A DNA stretch of 64,000 nt from Pseudoalteromonas luteoviolacea DSM 6061 (GTDB lineage Bacteria; Pseudomonadota; Gammaproteobacteria; Enterobacterales; Alteromonadaceae), in NCBI RefSeq assembly GCF_001625655.1, contig NZ_AUYB01000104.1:102907-166906 (forward strand), in the 5' to 3' direction. Below are positions 48,117 to 56,545 of this stretch, piece after piece (positions within the stretch are counted from its first letter, which is position 1; each line of letters opens with the position of its first letter). The notes below the pieces were generated by a model, which saw only the letters and a list, made by a program, of their open reading frames with translations, was not told the origin of the DNA and made no database searches. The position numbers and the translations under genes are program-made.

Positions 48117-49418
48117 ATGGAAGCAACAGTGGATATGAATGAAAAAGCGAAGCAGAGTGTCTGGTTGCCTATGACACTGGCTGGCTCTATGTTTTTTATA
48201 CTGGGTTGTATTACATGGCTAAATGGGGCCATTACGCCTTTTTTACAACAGATGCTTGAGCTTTCTCCCCTGCAAGCGTCATTTATTATTTCCTCATTTT
48301 ACATAGCAGTAACGATTGCTGGTATTCCTTCAGCAATGGTGATTAAGCGTGTCGGTTATAAAAATGGCATGGCCGTTGGTTGTGTGATTATGGCGCTATC
48401 TGCTTTGCTATATATTCCCGCTGCGAAAATGCAGGCAATTGAAATCTTTTTACTTGCTCAGTTACTAATTGGTGTAGGGCAAACTGTACTGCAAACAGCC
48501 GTTAATCCATATGTTGTGAAAATGGGATCTGAGAAGTCAGCGGCAGTTCGAGTCTGTATTATGGGCTTATTAAATAAATCAGCTGGCGTAATTGTTCCTA
48601 TCGTATTTGCTGCGGTTGTTGTTAGTGGTGTAGTGCAAGGTGGAGAGAGCCTGTCACAAGAACAAAAAGATGCAATGGCAAATAGCTTGATTGCACCTTA
48701 CCTAGCGATTGCTGGTTTAATATTTTTATTTGCTTTATTCGCGAAGTTCTCACCATTGCCTGATCTTGTATTCGAGGAAGAAGGTGAAACATCCAAAGGT
48801 GAATTAAGAGAAGCGCTTCAGCACCCGCACTTAGTTTTAGGTGTTATTGGTATCGCTTTGTACGTTGCAGTAGAAGTTATTGCGGCAGATACTATTGGTT
48901 CATATGCTTTGCATTTAGGCATTGCTGACTACTCAATAATGACTTCATATACAATGGGTTGTATGTTGCTAGGTTATGCAATTGGGATTGTATTAATTCC
49001 TCGTTTTATGTCTCAGCAAAGTGCGCTTGTGATGTCTGGTATTGCCGGTATTATCACTGTTTTAGCTGTGGTCATGGGCGATAATGCATCTTTTGCAATT
49101 TCTAACTTATTGTTAGTGCCTTTTGGTGGACCTCAGCTGCCAGATCCGTTATTGTGTATCGCATTATTAGGCTTTGCCAACGCAATGGTGTGGCCAGCAA
49201 TTTGGCCTCTAGCACTTGATGGACTGGGTCGATTGACCGGTACGGCTTCTGGTCTATTGATTATGGGTATTGCAGGTGGAGCTTTAGGTCCATTATTAAT
49301 TGGACTTGGTAATGTTGCAGGCTTAGGTGCTCAAGGAGCATATAGCCTAATGATACCAAGTTATATATTTATTCTCTTCTATGCTTTGAAAGGTCACAAA
49401 ATGAGAAGCTGGAAGTAA
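48117..49418 (+). CDS. nagP: Sugar:H+ symporter of the FucP/glucose-galactose MFS family, probable GlcNAc permease NagP
   Basis: The 433-residue protein has twelve predicted membrane helices and FucP-family signatures: FILGCITWLNGAITPFLQ, IGVGQTVLQTAVNPYV and a second-half repeat with LGFANAMVWPAIWPLAL. The family imports fucose, glucose/galactose or GlcNAc. GlcNAc is favoured here because the gene follows a chitobiase-type hexosaminidase and shares its operator. The substrate is inference. It is a separate transcription unit with its own terminator. Confidence 0.82.
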   Translation: MEATVDMNEKAKQSVWLPMTLAGSMFFILGCITWLNGAITPFLQQMLELSPLQASFIISSFYIAVTIAGIPSAMVIKRVGYKNGMAVGCVIMALSALLYIPAAKMQAIEIFLLAQLLIGVGQTVLQTAVNPYVVKMGSEKSAAVRVCIMGLLNKSAGVIVPIVFAAVVVSGVVQGGESLSQEQKDAMANSLIAPYLAIAGLIFLFALFAKFSPLPDLVFEEEGETSKGELREALQHPHLVLGVIGIALYVAVEVIAADTIGSYALHLGIADYSIMTSYTMGCMLLGYAIGIVLIPRFMSQQSALVMSGIAGIITVLAVVMGDNASFAISNLLLVPFGGPQLPDPLLCIALLGFANAMVWPAIWPLALDGLGRLTGTASGLLIMGIAGGALGPLLIGLGNVAGLGAQGAYSLMIPSYIFILFYALKGHKMRSWK

Positions 49419-49457
49419 AAAGAATTTCTATTTCAAAGTAGAAATAATCCCGTGTGT

Positions 49458-49486
49458 AATGCCACCTTTAAGGTGGCATTTTTTTA
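49458..49486 (+). terminator. Rho-independent terminator of the transporter gene
   Basis: An 11-bp stem (aatgccacctt / aaggtggcatt) and a run of seven T. Confidence 0.9.
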
Positions 49487-49804
49487 TCTATTAAACAGGC
49501 GCACGCCTAAAAGTTGTTGGTCCTGTTTGTATTTTACTTCGGAACCCTTTTCTCACTTTAATCTGCACATCTGGCGCTCTAAGAGGGCGGACTTGTTATC
49601 GCTGTTACTAAGAGCTGGGAAAATTAGAGCTTTAAATTGGCGTGGATGCTTTTATAGAGAGGTTAATCTGGACATTAGAACATAGCTTTCCCGAGTTGGA
49701 CGCGTTAGGCAGTGAGGAAAGAATCGGAATACTTGTTTAATGCAATTTCTAATATTTTGAAATTTATAAGAAAAATGAGATTTAAAATAAAAAGTAGGGG
49801 GAGA
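49487..49804. other. Gene-free region between the transporter gene and tRNA-His
   Basis: About 320 bases with no supported gene on either strand and no repeat or hairpin that I can defend. The tRNA-His transcript runs into its right end; no clear hairpin terminator for it is seen, only T-rich stretches. Confidence 0.4.
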
Positions 49805-49881
49805 TGGGGCGACTGATGGGGCTCGAACCCACGACAACCGGAATCACAATCCAGGGCTCTACCAACTGAGCTACAGCCGCC
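49805..49881 (-). tRNA. tRNA-His (anticodon GTG)
   Basis: A complete cloverleaf can be drawn. The seven acceptor pairs plus the histidine-specific G-1:C73 pair are present. The D arm is TAGCTCAGTTGGTAGAGC. The anticodon stem ctgga/tccgg has loop TTGTGAT (anticodon GTG), and the T arm is GTGGGTTCGAGCCCCAT with one offset. CCA is encoded at 49805-49807. G-1 is the histidyl-tRNA synthetase identity element. Confidence 0.97.
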
Positions 49882-49910
49882 ACAATTTTCGTGTAACACC
49901 TTTGTGGTGT

Positions 49911-49945
49911 GGCGCGCATATTACAGAACTTTTCGTTTATTGCAA
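49911..49945 (-). promoter_or_regulatory. Promoter of tRNA-His with GC-rich discriminator
   Basis: On the minus strand, -35 TTGCAA (49940-49945), a 16-base spacer and -10 TAATAT (49918-49923) are followed by the discriminator GCGCGCC. Such GC-rich discriminators mark stable-RNA promoters under stringent (ppGpp) control. The short leader to the tRNA contains the hairpin acacc/ggtgt. Confidence 0.7.
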
Positions 49946-50063
49946 AGCCTTTTTTTATTTTTTTATCGTTTTTGATAGATTTGAAGAAATTTTCGTCCAT
50001 ACAGCTAAAATTCATACTTTATACTCAAACTTAACAGCTTGTACTCAAATCATAGGAGAGTTT

Positions 50064-50879
50064 ATGGAAGTGTTTATGGATTGGATCAATAACAACTCGG
50101 ATATATTGTCACACTACCTAATTCAAGGCGTCATCGCGCTGGTTATATTCTTTATCGGGATCAGAGTTGCTAAATTTTCTGCGGCTCTGACGGAAAAAGC
50201 GATCAGTAAACGAAAAGTAGATAAAGCAGTGGGCACCTTCGTATCCAATATTGTCTACAGTATTGTTTTTGTAGCAACCCTTTTAATGGCGCTATCACAG
50301 GTTGGTGTGGAGACGACCTCATTCATTGCAATTCTTGGTGCTGCTGGTCTAGCGGTTGGTTTAGCACTACAAGGTTCGCTCTCTAATTTCGCCTCAGGCG
50401 TTTTAATCATAATACTTAGACCATTTAAGTCTGGTGACTTTATTGACGCTGCAGGTCAATCAGGAAGCGTACAGAGAATAGAAATTTTTTCTACAGAGCT
50501 TTTAACCCCAGACAATAAAGTGGTTATAATACCCAATTCTTCCATCATGTCAGGCGCGATAGTAAACTATTCACGCGAGAAAACGCGTAGAATAGACTTT
50601 GTCATTGGAGTTGGTTACGACTCTGACCTTAAACAAGTGAAAAGCGTGCTTCAAGAGGTTATTGATAAAGAGTCGCGGGTTTTAAAAGACCCAGCATGTA
50701 CAATTGCAGTTTTAGCATTGGCAGACTCGAGTGTTAATTTTGCAGTTCGACCTTGGGTTAATACCAGTGACTATTGGCCAACTTACTTTGATTTGTTGGA
50801 AAACATTAAGCTAGCGTTAGATGACGCTGGTATCAATATTCCATATCCGCAAATGGATGTGCATTTACAAAAAGATTGA
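50064..50879 (+). CDS. mscS: Small-conductance mechanosensitive channel MscS
   Basis: Inner-membrane channel that opens on osmotic downshock. The 271-residue protein has three N-terminal membrane helices. TM3 reads AAGLAVGLALQGSLSNFASGVLIIILRPFKSGDFI (in parts), with the Gly/Ala pore-lining pattern and the LRPFKVGD-like hinge. The MscS beta and alpha/beta vestibule domains follow (VVIIPNSSIM, NYSREKTRRIDFVIGVGY in parts). AGGAG lies five bases before the ATG at 50064. The frame is open further upstream but reads through the tRNA promoter and is not needed. Confidence 0.92.
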   Translation: MEVFMDWINNNSDILSHYLIQGVIALVIFFIGIRVAKFSAALTEKAISKRKVDKAVGTFVSNIVYSIVFVATLLMALSQVGVETTSFIAILGAAGLAVGLALQGSLSNFASGVLIIILRPFKSGDFIDAAGQSGSVQRIEIFSTELLTPDNKVVIIPNSSIMSGAIVNYSREKTRRIDFVIGVGYDSDLKQVKSVLQEVIDKESRVLKDPACTIAVLALADSSVNFAVRPWVNTSDYWPTYFDLLENIKLALDDAGINIPYPQMDVHLQKD

Positions 50880-50899
50880 ATATAAAGGTTACTTTTATA

Positions 50900-51703
50900 A
50901 TGAAAATGAAACTGATTTCTCTCTGTGTTTTAACAGCGATGTCCTCTTATACTGCAACGGTTGAGGCAAGTTCTGAAAAACCTTCAAAAGAAGTTAAAGT
51001 GTGGGACATCACTAGTGAAGTAGGTGCAATTGTCACAAGCGGCAACACGGAAACAACAACGCTTAAAGGTGAGATTAAAGCTAAGCACAACCTTGAGAAT
51101 TGGCGTAACGAATACAAGGTCGATGGCATTTTTAAAGAAGATGAAATCGAGAATGATGATGGAGAGAAGACTAAAGAGCGCACGAATGAAAAATACTCTT
51201 TGTCGATACAAGGTAACTATAAACTAGTCGAAGATCATAGCCATTTATTTATCTATGGGGCATATGCGTCGGATTACTTTGGTGCATACCGCAGTGAAAC
51301 GGTACTTTCGATTGGTTACGGTTTGAGATTACTCAGCGAAAGTAACATGTACTTGGATTTTGAAATCGGTCCAGGTGTGAAGCGTTTTGAGTATCAAGAT
51401 AGTAGCCAAGAGGTTGATAAAGATGGCAACCCGCTTGCTGGCGAGACGGAAAGTGAAGTCATAGGTGTAGGTAAACTTGATTACGAATGGCAAATATCTG
51501 ACAACGCCAAATTCACTCAAGTCGTATCAGTAGAATACGGTGATACTAACACAAAAACAGTATCAGAAACCGCACTATTGACGAAGATAAATGGCTCTTT
51601 GCAAATGAAAGTTGGTTACAATATTACCCATAACTCTGATGTTGACGCTGGTAAAGAAAACACAGATACCGAAACATCTCTGACTTTGGTTTACAGTTTT
51701 TAA
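50900..51703 (+). CDS. DUF481 family outer-membrane protein (YdiY-like)
   Basis: Predicted outer-membrane beta-barrel of unknown role; some family members are salt-induced. The 267-residue product has a signal peptide (about 1-23, TVEA). Alternating polar/hydrophobic strands such as SEVGAIVTSGNTETTTLKGEIKAK (in parts) and a terminal aromatic residue after TSLTLVYSF follow. The SGNTE-type turn is typical of DUF481. It starts 20 bases after mscS, so the two may be cotranscribed. A TTG start overlapping the mscS stop is possible but less likely. Confidence 0.83.
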   Translation: MKMKLISLCVLTAMSSYTATVEASSEKPSKEVKVWDITSEVGAIVTSGNTETTTLKGEIKAKHNLENWRNEYKVDGIFKEDEIENDDGEKTKERTNEKYSLSIQGNYKLVEDHSHLFIYGAYASDYFGAYRSETVLSIGYGLRLLSESNMYLDFEIGPGVKRFEYQDSSQEVDKDGNPLAGETESEVIGVGKLDYEWQISDNAKFTQVVSVEYGDTNTKTVSETALLTKINGSLQMKVGYNITHNSDVDAGKENTDTETSLTLVYSF

Positions 51704-51735
51704 CACATAGCAGCAGTTTATAACAAAGATATGAC

Positions 51736-51760
51736 AAAAAAAGGGCGTTGAGCCCTTTTT
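51736..51760 (+). terminator. Rho-independent terminator of mscS-DUF481
   Basis: Stem aaaaagggc/gcccttttt with loop gttga, preceded by A and followed by T. It isolates the polysaccharide locus from the upstream genes. Confidence 0.9.
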
Positions 51761-51828
51761 CAACATCCTAGATCTCGTGTAGAATATGCAATCTTTTTTT
51801 GGTTACAGACTAGCGGGAAACTAATTTG

Positions 51829-54390
51829 ATGTCTTTTAAGCGTGTTTTAGCAATCGTTTTGTTAGGGGTTAGTGCTTTTGCGAATGCCTTTACACCTACA
51901 CCTGAGCAAATAGAACAGTTTAAAAAGTTACCTAAAGCACAACAAGAGGCATTAGCTAAACAGTATGGTGTCGACCTTTCATCCATTATTCCCACTGTTG
52001 GCGCTGAAAATACTGCAACCCCTATTTCTAGTATAGAAGAACGAATTAACCCGCTGTTACCTATCGAAGTAGAAGAGCCGCTAAAACCAATTAAAGAAGA
52101 ATTAAAACCATTTGGTTATGAGTTGTTCGCCGGAGAACCTACGAGCTTTATACCGAATGAACAAATTGCGGTGCCTAATGATTATGTAATTGCCGGTGGC
52201 GACAAGATAGCGATTAGTTTATACGGTAAAGAAACCGCTATTCATGAAATATACGTCGATAGAGAAGGCCGTTTAAGCATTCCTAATTTTTCACCAATTC
52301 ATGTTGCAGGGCTGACATACAAAGAGCTAAAAGAATTAATTGATCATAAAGTAACCACTGAATCAATAGGTCTAAAAGTTTTTGTTTCGATAGCAGAATT
52401 GAGAAGTCTGCGTGTTTTAGTGGTAGGTGAAGCCCACAAACCCGGCAGCTACGCGCTTTCTCCACTGTCGAATGTGACACATGCATTATTTGCAAGTGGT
52501 GGCCTATCAGAAATCGCATCATTGAGAAATATAACTGTAAAAAGGAAGGGGAAGGTCGTTTCAAAACTTGATTTATATGATCTTTTACTCAGAGGTGATA
52601 GCACCGGTGATGTGACATTACAATCAGGCGATGTCGTATTTATTCCTTCTGTAGGTCCTCAAGTGACTGTGAGCGGACTAGTTAAAAGGCCTGCTATTTT
52701 TGAATTAAAAGAGGGTGAGACCGCTGACTCCCTCATCACTATGTTTGGTGGTTTTAAAGAAACTGCGTTTCTTCAGCAAGTAGAAATTAAACGTGTTGTT
52801 AATAACGCTAAGCAGTCAGTTATCTCAGTTGACTTTAGTAACGATGATGTCTCATATATCCCTCAGGGTGGGGACGCGCTGAAGGTGAAGAGTGTTAATA
52901 GCGAAGTGGTTGATTCAGTTACTCTAATCGGCGCCGTAGCCAGACCCGGTTTTTATGAGTGGGAAAGTGGGTTAACTTTCGACAAATTAGTAAAGAATGT
53001 GAAAAGTGATTTACTCCCTCAAGCAGATTTAGGGTATGCAATCATTGTTCGTGAAACTCCCAATGTTAGTCAAATTGAAGTGCTACAGTTTTCAATTTTT
53101 GATGCGTTGAATGGTAAACCTATTTCGCTTCAAAAGAATGATAAAGTATATGTATTCAGCCGCTTTAATGAACTTGAAAAAGAAGAGAAGGCGCTTAAGA
53201 ATTTAGCTCTGACGATTGAAGAACAAGAACTACAGGAAAAAGTAAAGCTTTGGCATCTTTACGAACGAAAGCAATTCAATGAGAAGGTGCTGTTTGAAGC
53301 TGACTCCAAGAAAGCAAAGACTGTTTTTGGTCGTGACACTTTACTGGCTCCAATTATTGCAAAACTAGAATTTCAGTCTACTGTAGGTAATACCAAAGCT
53401 GTTTTTGAAATTGACGGGCAAGTACGTTTCCCTGGAACATATCCGCTAGCGACAAACACAACTGTACAAAGCGCAATTATAGCTGCAGGCGGTTTACTTG
53501 AGTCTGCATTTGTTGAGTATGCAGAAGTAACTAGATTGCTAGAGGGAGGAGTGGTTCGTCACATAAAGGCGAAGGATATTAACCTTAGCTCGCAAAATGA
53601 CCAGTTAGCGTTGCAAAGTCGAGACATTTTGAATGTGCTTATGCAACCAAATTGGCAGGATAGTTATAAAGTGACTCTTCAAGGAGAAGTGAAGTTTCCT
53701 GGTACTTACACCATCAAACGTGGAGAGACTTTAGATCAGGTATTAATCAGAGCCGGTGGAATCACTCAATTTGCTGAGCCCAAGGCTGCTATCTTCACGC
53801 GCGAAGCTATAAAAAAGCAAGAGCAAAAGCAACTACGAAAACTATCAGAAGAACTACGTAAAGACATTGCGTCAAAGAGCTTTAATAAGTCAATTGGTAC
53901 CAATACTTCATTAACTTATGAAGAGACAGATAAGCTGTTAAAAGATCTTGCGAGTGTCACCGCTCTTGGAAGGTTAGTTATTGATTTACCAAGTATTATT
54001 ACAAGCCAGGAGGCGTTGAGACTCCAAGACGGCGATGTTTTATATGTTCCTGGCAAACAAGATTCTATCTCTATAATAGGAGAGGTGAACTACAGCTCAT
54101 CTCACTTGTTTAAAGAGGGAGTGTCAATTGAGGAATATATTACTTTAAGCGGCGGTATGAAAGACCGCGCGGATGAAGAAAAAGTATATGTAATTAAAGC
54201 CAATGGTGCCGTATTCATACCGAACCAAACAAGCTGGTTTGCAATGAATAACCGAATTGAGCTAGAGGCGGGGGACACCATTGTCGTGCCTATGGATGCG
54301 TCTCATACGGATAACTTAACACTGTGGAGCACAGCCACACAAATATTCTACCAGTTAGGTGTTGGTGTTGCTGCGATTGCAAGAATTTAG
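51829..54390 (+). CDS. Polysaccharide export protein with multiple SLBB domains (Wza/OtnA-WbfF type)
   Basis: Probable outer-membrane or periplasmic component of surface polysaccharide export. The 853-residue protein has a signal peptide (about 1-20, ANAF). A Poly_export/Wza domain follows at about 118-190 (VIAGGDKIAISLYGKE and VDREGRLSIPNF). Repeated SLBB domains begin at about 195, 280, 365, 525, 610 and 740 (for example VLVVGEAHKPGSYALS, VEIDGQVRFPGTYPLA-like, VTLQGEVKFPGTYTIKRGE in parts). It has no lipobox, unlike classical Wza (~380 residues), and is over twice as long. Proteins of this plan (OtnA/WbfF) head O-antigen/capsule loci in Vibrio and relatives. First gene of the locus. Confidence 0.85.
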   Translation: MSFKRVLAIVLLGVSAFANAFTPTPEQIEQFKKLPKAQQEALAKQYGVDLSSIIPTVGAENTATPISSIEERINPLLPIEVEEPLKPIKEELKPFGYELFAGEPTSFIPNEQIAVPNDYVIAGGDKIAISLYGKETAIHEIYVDREGRLSIPNFSPIHVAGLTYKELKELIDHKVTTESIGLKVFVSIAELRSLRVLVVGEAHKPGSYALSPLSNVTHALFASGGLSEIASLRNITVKRKGKVVSKLDLYDLLLRGDSTGDVTLQSGDVVFIPSVGPQVTVSGLVKRPAIFELKEGETADSLITMFGGFKETAFLQQVEIKRVVNNAKQSVISVDFSNDDVSYIPQGGDALKVKSVNSEVVDSVTLIGAVARPGFYEWESGLTFDKLVKNVKSDLLPQADLGYAIIVRETPNVSQIEVLQFSIFDALNGKPISLQKNDKVYVFSRFNELEKEEKALKNLALTIEEQELQEKVKLWHLYERKQFNEKVLFEADSKKAKTVFGRDTLLAPIIAKLEFQSTVGNTKAVFEIDGQVRFPGTYPLATNTTVQSAIIAAGGLLESAFVEYAEVTRLLEGGVVRHIKAKDINLSSQNDQLALQSRDILNVLMQPNWQDSYKVTLQGEVKFPGTYTIKRGETLDQVLIRAGGITQFAEPKAAIFTREAIKKQEQKQLRKLSEELRKDIASKSFNKSIGTNTSLTYEETDKLLKDLASVTALGRLVIDLPSIITSQEALRLQDGDVLYVPGKQDSISIIGEVNYSSSHLFKEGVSIEEYITLSGGMKDRADEEKVYVIKANGAVFIPNQTSWFAMNNRIELEAGDTIVVPMDASHTDNLTLWSTATQIFYQLGVGVAAIARI

Positions 54391-54449
54391 AAGTAGAATT
54401 TATTTATAACCTTTGGGTTGTAATTACCAGATATTTTAAAGGTAGTATA

Positions 54450-54890
54450 ATGAGTGTTGTTTATGTTTCGGGTACTTTTGACCTGTTCCACAGTAATCAT
54501 TTAAAAATGATTAAGTATGGTCGTGGGTTGGGAGACAAGCTAATAGTAGGTGTAAGTACTGATGAATTGGTATGCACATACAAAAGGCCACCTGCGGTTC
54601 CTTTTGAAGAGCGCATTGCAATTGTAGAAGGCCTAAAATATCCAGACCTTGTTGTGCCACAACATACGTTAGAACATACAGACACCGTTAAGAAGCTGAA
54701 TATAGATAAGTTTGTTATTGGTGATGACTGGTATGGTAAATACGATTATCTCAAAGAGTTAGGTGTAGAGGTTTATTATTTACCGTATGGGAAGGGTGTA
54801 AGTTCTACAAATTTGAAAAAGAAAATTTATGAAGAATACCTTGAACTTGTAAGGAAGAGCGATGACCATCCAATCCCAGAGCCAAAATAA
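54450..54890 (+). CDS. Glycerol-3-phosphate cytidylyltransferase-like protein (TagD family)
   Basis: Expected to make CDP-glycerol from CTP and sn-glycerol-3-phosphate. The 146 residues begin VVYVSGTFDLFHSNHLKMIK in parts. The nucleotidyltransferase motif HxGH appears as HSNH (His14, His17), with Asn in place of Gly. The rest of the TagD pattern is present: GVSTDE, VIGDDWYGKYDYL and VSSTNLKKKI (for ISTTxI). AAGG lies eight bases before the ATG. It overlaps the next gene by 29 bases. A TagF-like gene downstream could use its product. Confidence 0.85.
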   Translation: MSVVYVSGTFDLFHSNHLKMIKYGRGLGDKLIVGVSTDELVCTYKRPPAVPFEERIAIVEGLKYPDLVVPQHTLEHTDTVKKLNIDKFVIGDDWYGKYDYLKELGVEVYYLPYGKGVSSTNLKKKIYEEYLELVRKSDDHPIPEPK

Positions 54891-55509
54891 AAAAAAAGTT
54901 TTATTAACGGGTGGTAATGGTGATCTTGCAAAGGCTATTTATAATAGCCTTTGTTCTAATTATGAAGTCTATTTACCTCTGAGAGACGAGTTAGACGTGT
55001 CTTCAAAGCAAAGTGTAGAGCTATACTTTGAAGATAAGCAATTCGACATTGTCATTAACCTTGCCGGTACTTTGTACTCATCGAGAATATTAGATAGCGA
55101 TCCTGAGCTATGGATTAGAGATATTAATGTAAACTTGATTGGTACGTACTTGGTCTCTCGCGCCGCTCTTCTTACTAACAAGTCTACCCACATTATTAAT
55201 ATTTCTTCGACAGCTGGCTTTAATAGTTATGCTGATTGGACTTCCTACTGTGCGAGTAAGGCTGGGGTACTCAGACTCTCTGAAGGCCTAGTGAAAGATG
55301 GCTTTAAGGTAAATACTCTTTGTCCTGGTGCTATTGAAACTAAAATTAGGGATGGCCTTAACATTGCTAATAACAATGTGATGTCGATAGAAGAGGGTAT
55401 TGAGCCAATCTTAAATTGTATCAATGAAGAGTTTTCGGTCGGCAGTATCGTTTTTTATAGAAAAAACGAGCTGAAGATACTGGACAACATTGATCATTAC
55501 TATCAGTAA
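54862..55509 (+). CDS. Short-chain dehydrogenase/reductase
   Basis: NAD(P)-dependent oxidoreductase of the classical SDR fold, 215 residues. The cofactor loop is TGGNGDLA (16-23), then NLAGT (66-70), a catalytic Ser at 115-116 (INISSTAG) and YCASK with Tyr129 and Lys133. PGAIETKIRDG follows. The substrate is unknown. In this locus it may make or modify a sugar or polyol precursor. It starts inside the upstream cytidylyltransferase gene (29-base overlap), so the two are translationally linked. Confidence 0.85.
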   Translation: MTIQSQSQNKKKVLLTGGNGDLAKAIYNSLCSNYEVYLPLRDELDVSSKQSVELYFEDKQFDIVINLAGTLYSSRILDSDPELWIRDINVNLIGTYLVSRAALLTNKSTHIINISSTAGFNSYADWTSYCASKAGVLRLSEGLVKDGFKVNTLCPGAIETKIRDGLNIANNNVMSIEEGIEPILNCINEEFSVGSIVFYRKNELKILDNIDHYYQ

Positions 55510-55587
55510 ATCTTGATCTCCTTCTCAGTAATCAAAATCAGTTAATAAGAGCTTTGAACAGTGCGTGTAGATAGTGAAAATAGAAAT

Positions 55588-56517
55588 ATGAACAACGACC
55601 AAAATGCAGATCTAGGACTTGTAGATCTATTTGCAATAATATGGAAAAGGAAGCTCATCGTCTTAGCAGGAACGGTTTTATTTGCAATTGCATCTGTATT
55701 AATAGCTCTAAGTTTACCAAATATTTATCGCTCAGAAACTTTGATTTCCCCTGCGGCAACTAAAGGCGCTGATGGAATTGGTGCATTGGCGGGTCAACTG
55801 GGCGGACTTGCATCATTAGCTGGTATTTCTATGCCCAATAATGATGCCGCAGATAAAGTGAGCATGGCAATTGATGTAATGAAGTCTCGTACCTTCCTAA
55901 AAGAGTTCATAGATAAGTATGAAATTTTACCTGACTTGATTGCTGCTAAGTCTTGGAACCCATCTGACAATACAATTAATTATGACCCTGAGCTCTTTGA
56001 TAGCGAAAATAACCAATGGGTGCGTGAGGCTAAATTTCCGTATGGTCCTAAGCCATCATTAAACGAAGCGCATAAAGAATTCTTAAAAATATTTGATGTT
56101 GCGCGACAAAAAGACTCTTCATTGATTAAAGTCTCAGTAAAGCATCCTTCTCCGTTGATCGCTCAAAAGTGGGCTGATGCAATTGTGCACGAGATCAATG
56201 CAATTATGAAGCACCGTGATTTGCAAGAAGCTGAAGTCAGTATCAGCTACCTTATGGCGCAGCTAGAGGAAACAGAAGTTTCTGATATGCGAGTAATTTT
56301 ACACAGTCTAGTGCAAGAACATACGAAAACTAAAATGTTCGCAAATGTCCGTAAAGAGTATATTTTTAAGGTTGTAGATCCAGCATATTTACCTGAAGAA
56401 AAAGCAGAGCCAAGCAGAGCGCTTATTGTTATTCTTGGGACATTCTTTGGCTTTATTGTATCTTCATTAGGGGCCCTGTTGTTTGCGGCCACAAGAAGAA
56501 ACAAAAAAATAGCTTAG
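55588..56517 (+). CDS. wzz: Polysaccharide chain-length determinant Wzz
   Basis: Inner-membrane co-polymerase that sets the modal chain length of Wzy-made polymers. The 309 residues have an N-terminal LVDLFAIIWKRK entry and a membrane helix (about 21-44). A periplasmic domain beginning NIYRSETLISPA follows, then a coiled-coil part and a second membrane helix at the C-terminus (about 275-298), preceded by a Pro-containing VDPAYLPEEKAEPSR. No kinase domain is present. The ATG start is chosen; an in-frame GTG at 55561 would add nine residues, and neither has a strong ribosome binding site. Confidence 0.88.
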   Translation: MNNDQNADLGLVDLFAIIWKRKLIVLAGTVLFAIASVLIALSLPNIYRSETLISPAATKGADGIGALAGQLGGLASLAGISMPNNDAADKVSMAIDVMKSRTFLKEFIDKYEILPDLIAAKSWNPSDNTINYDPELFDSENNQWVREAKFPYGPKPSLNEAHKEFLKIFDVARQKDSSLIKVSVKHPSPLIAQKWADAIVHEINAIMKHRDLQEAEVSISYLMAQLEETEVSDMRVILHSLVQEHTKTKMFANVRKEYIFKVVDPAYLPEEKAEPSRALIVILGTFFGFIVSSLGALLFAATRRNKKIA

Positions 56518-56545
56518 TTTTGAAGAGTTTTACGGAAGTTAGAAG

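Noticed and set aside
49452..49685. 77-codon frame after the transporter gene
   Set aside because: Begins inside the terminator hairpin of the transporter gene and reads as a random Cys/Trp/Arg-rich peptide.
49902..50063. N-terminal extension of mscS
   Set aside because: Would include the tRNA-His promoter and 54 unlikely residues; the ATG at 50064 has a good AGGAG site and yields a normal MscS.
51761..51828. JUMPStart/ops element for RfaH before the polysaccharide locus
   Set aside because: I looked for GGCGGTAGC-like sequence upstream of the first gene and found none; only TAGAAT at 51780 as a weak -10.
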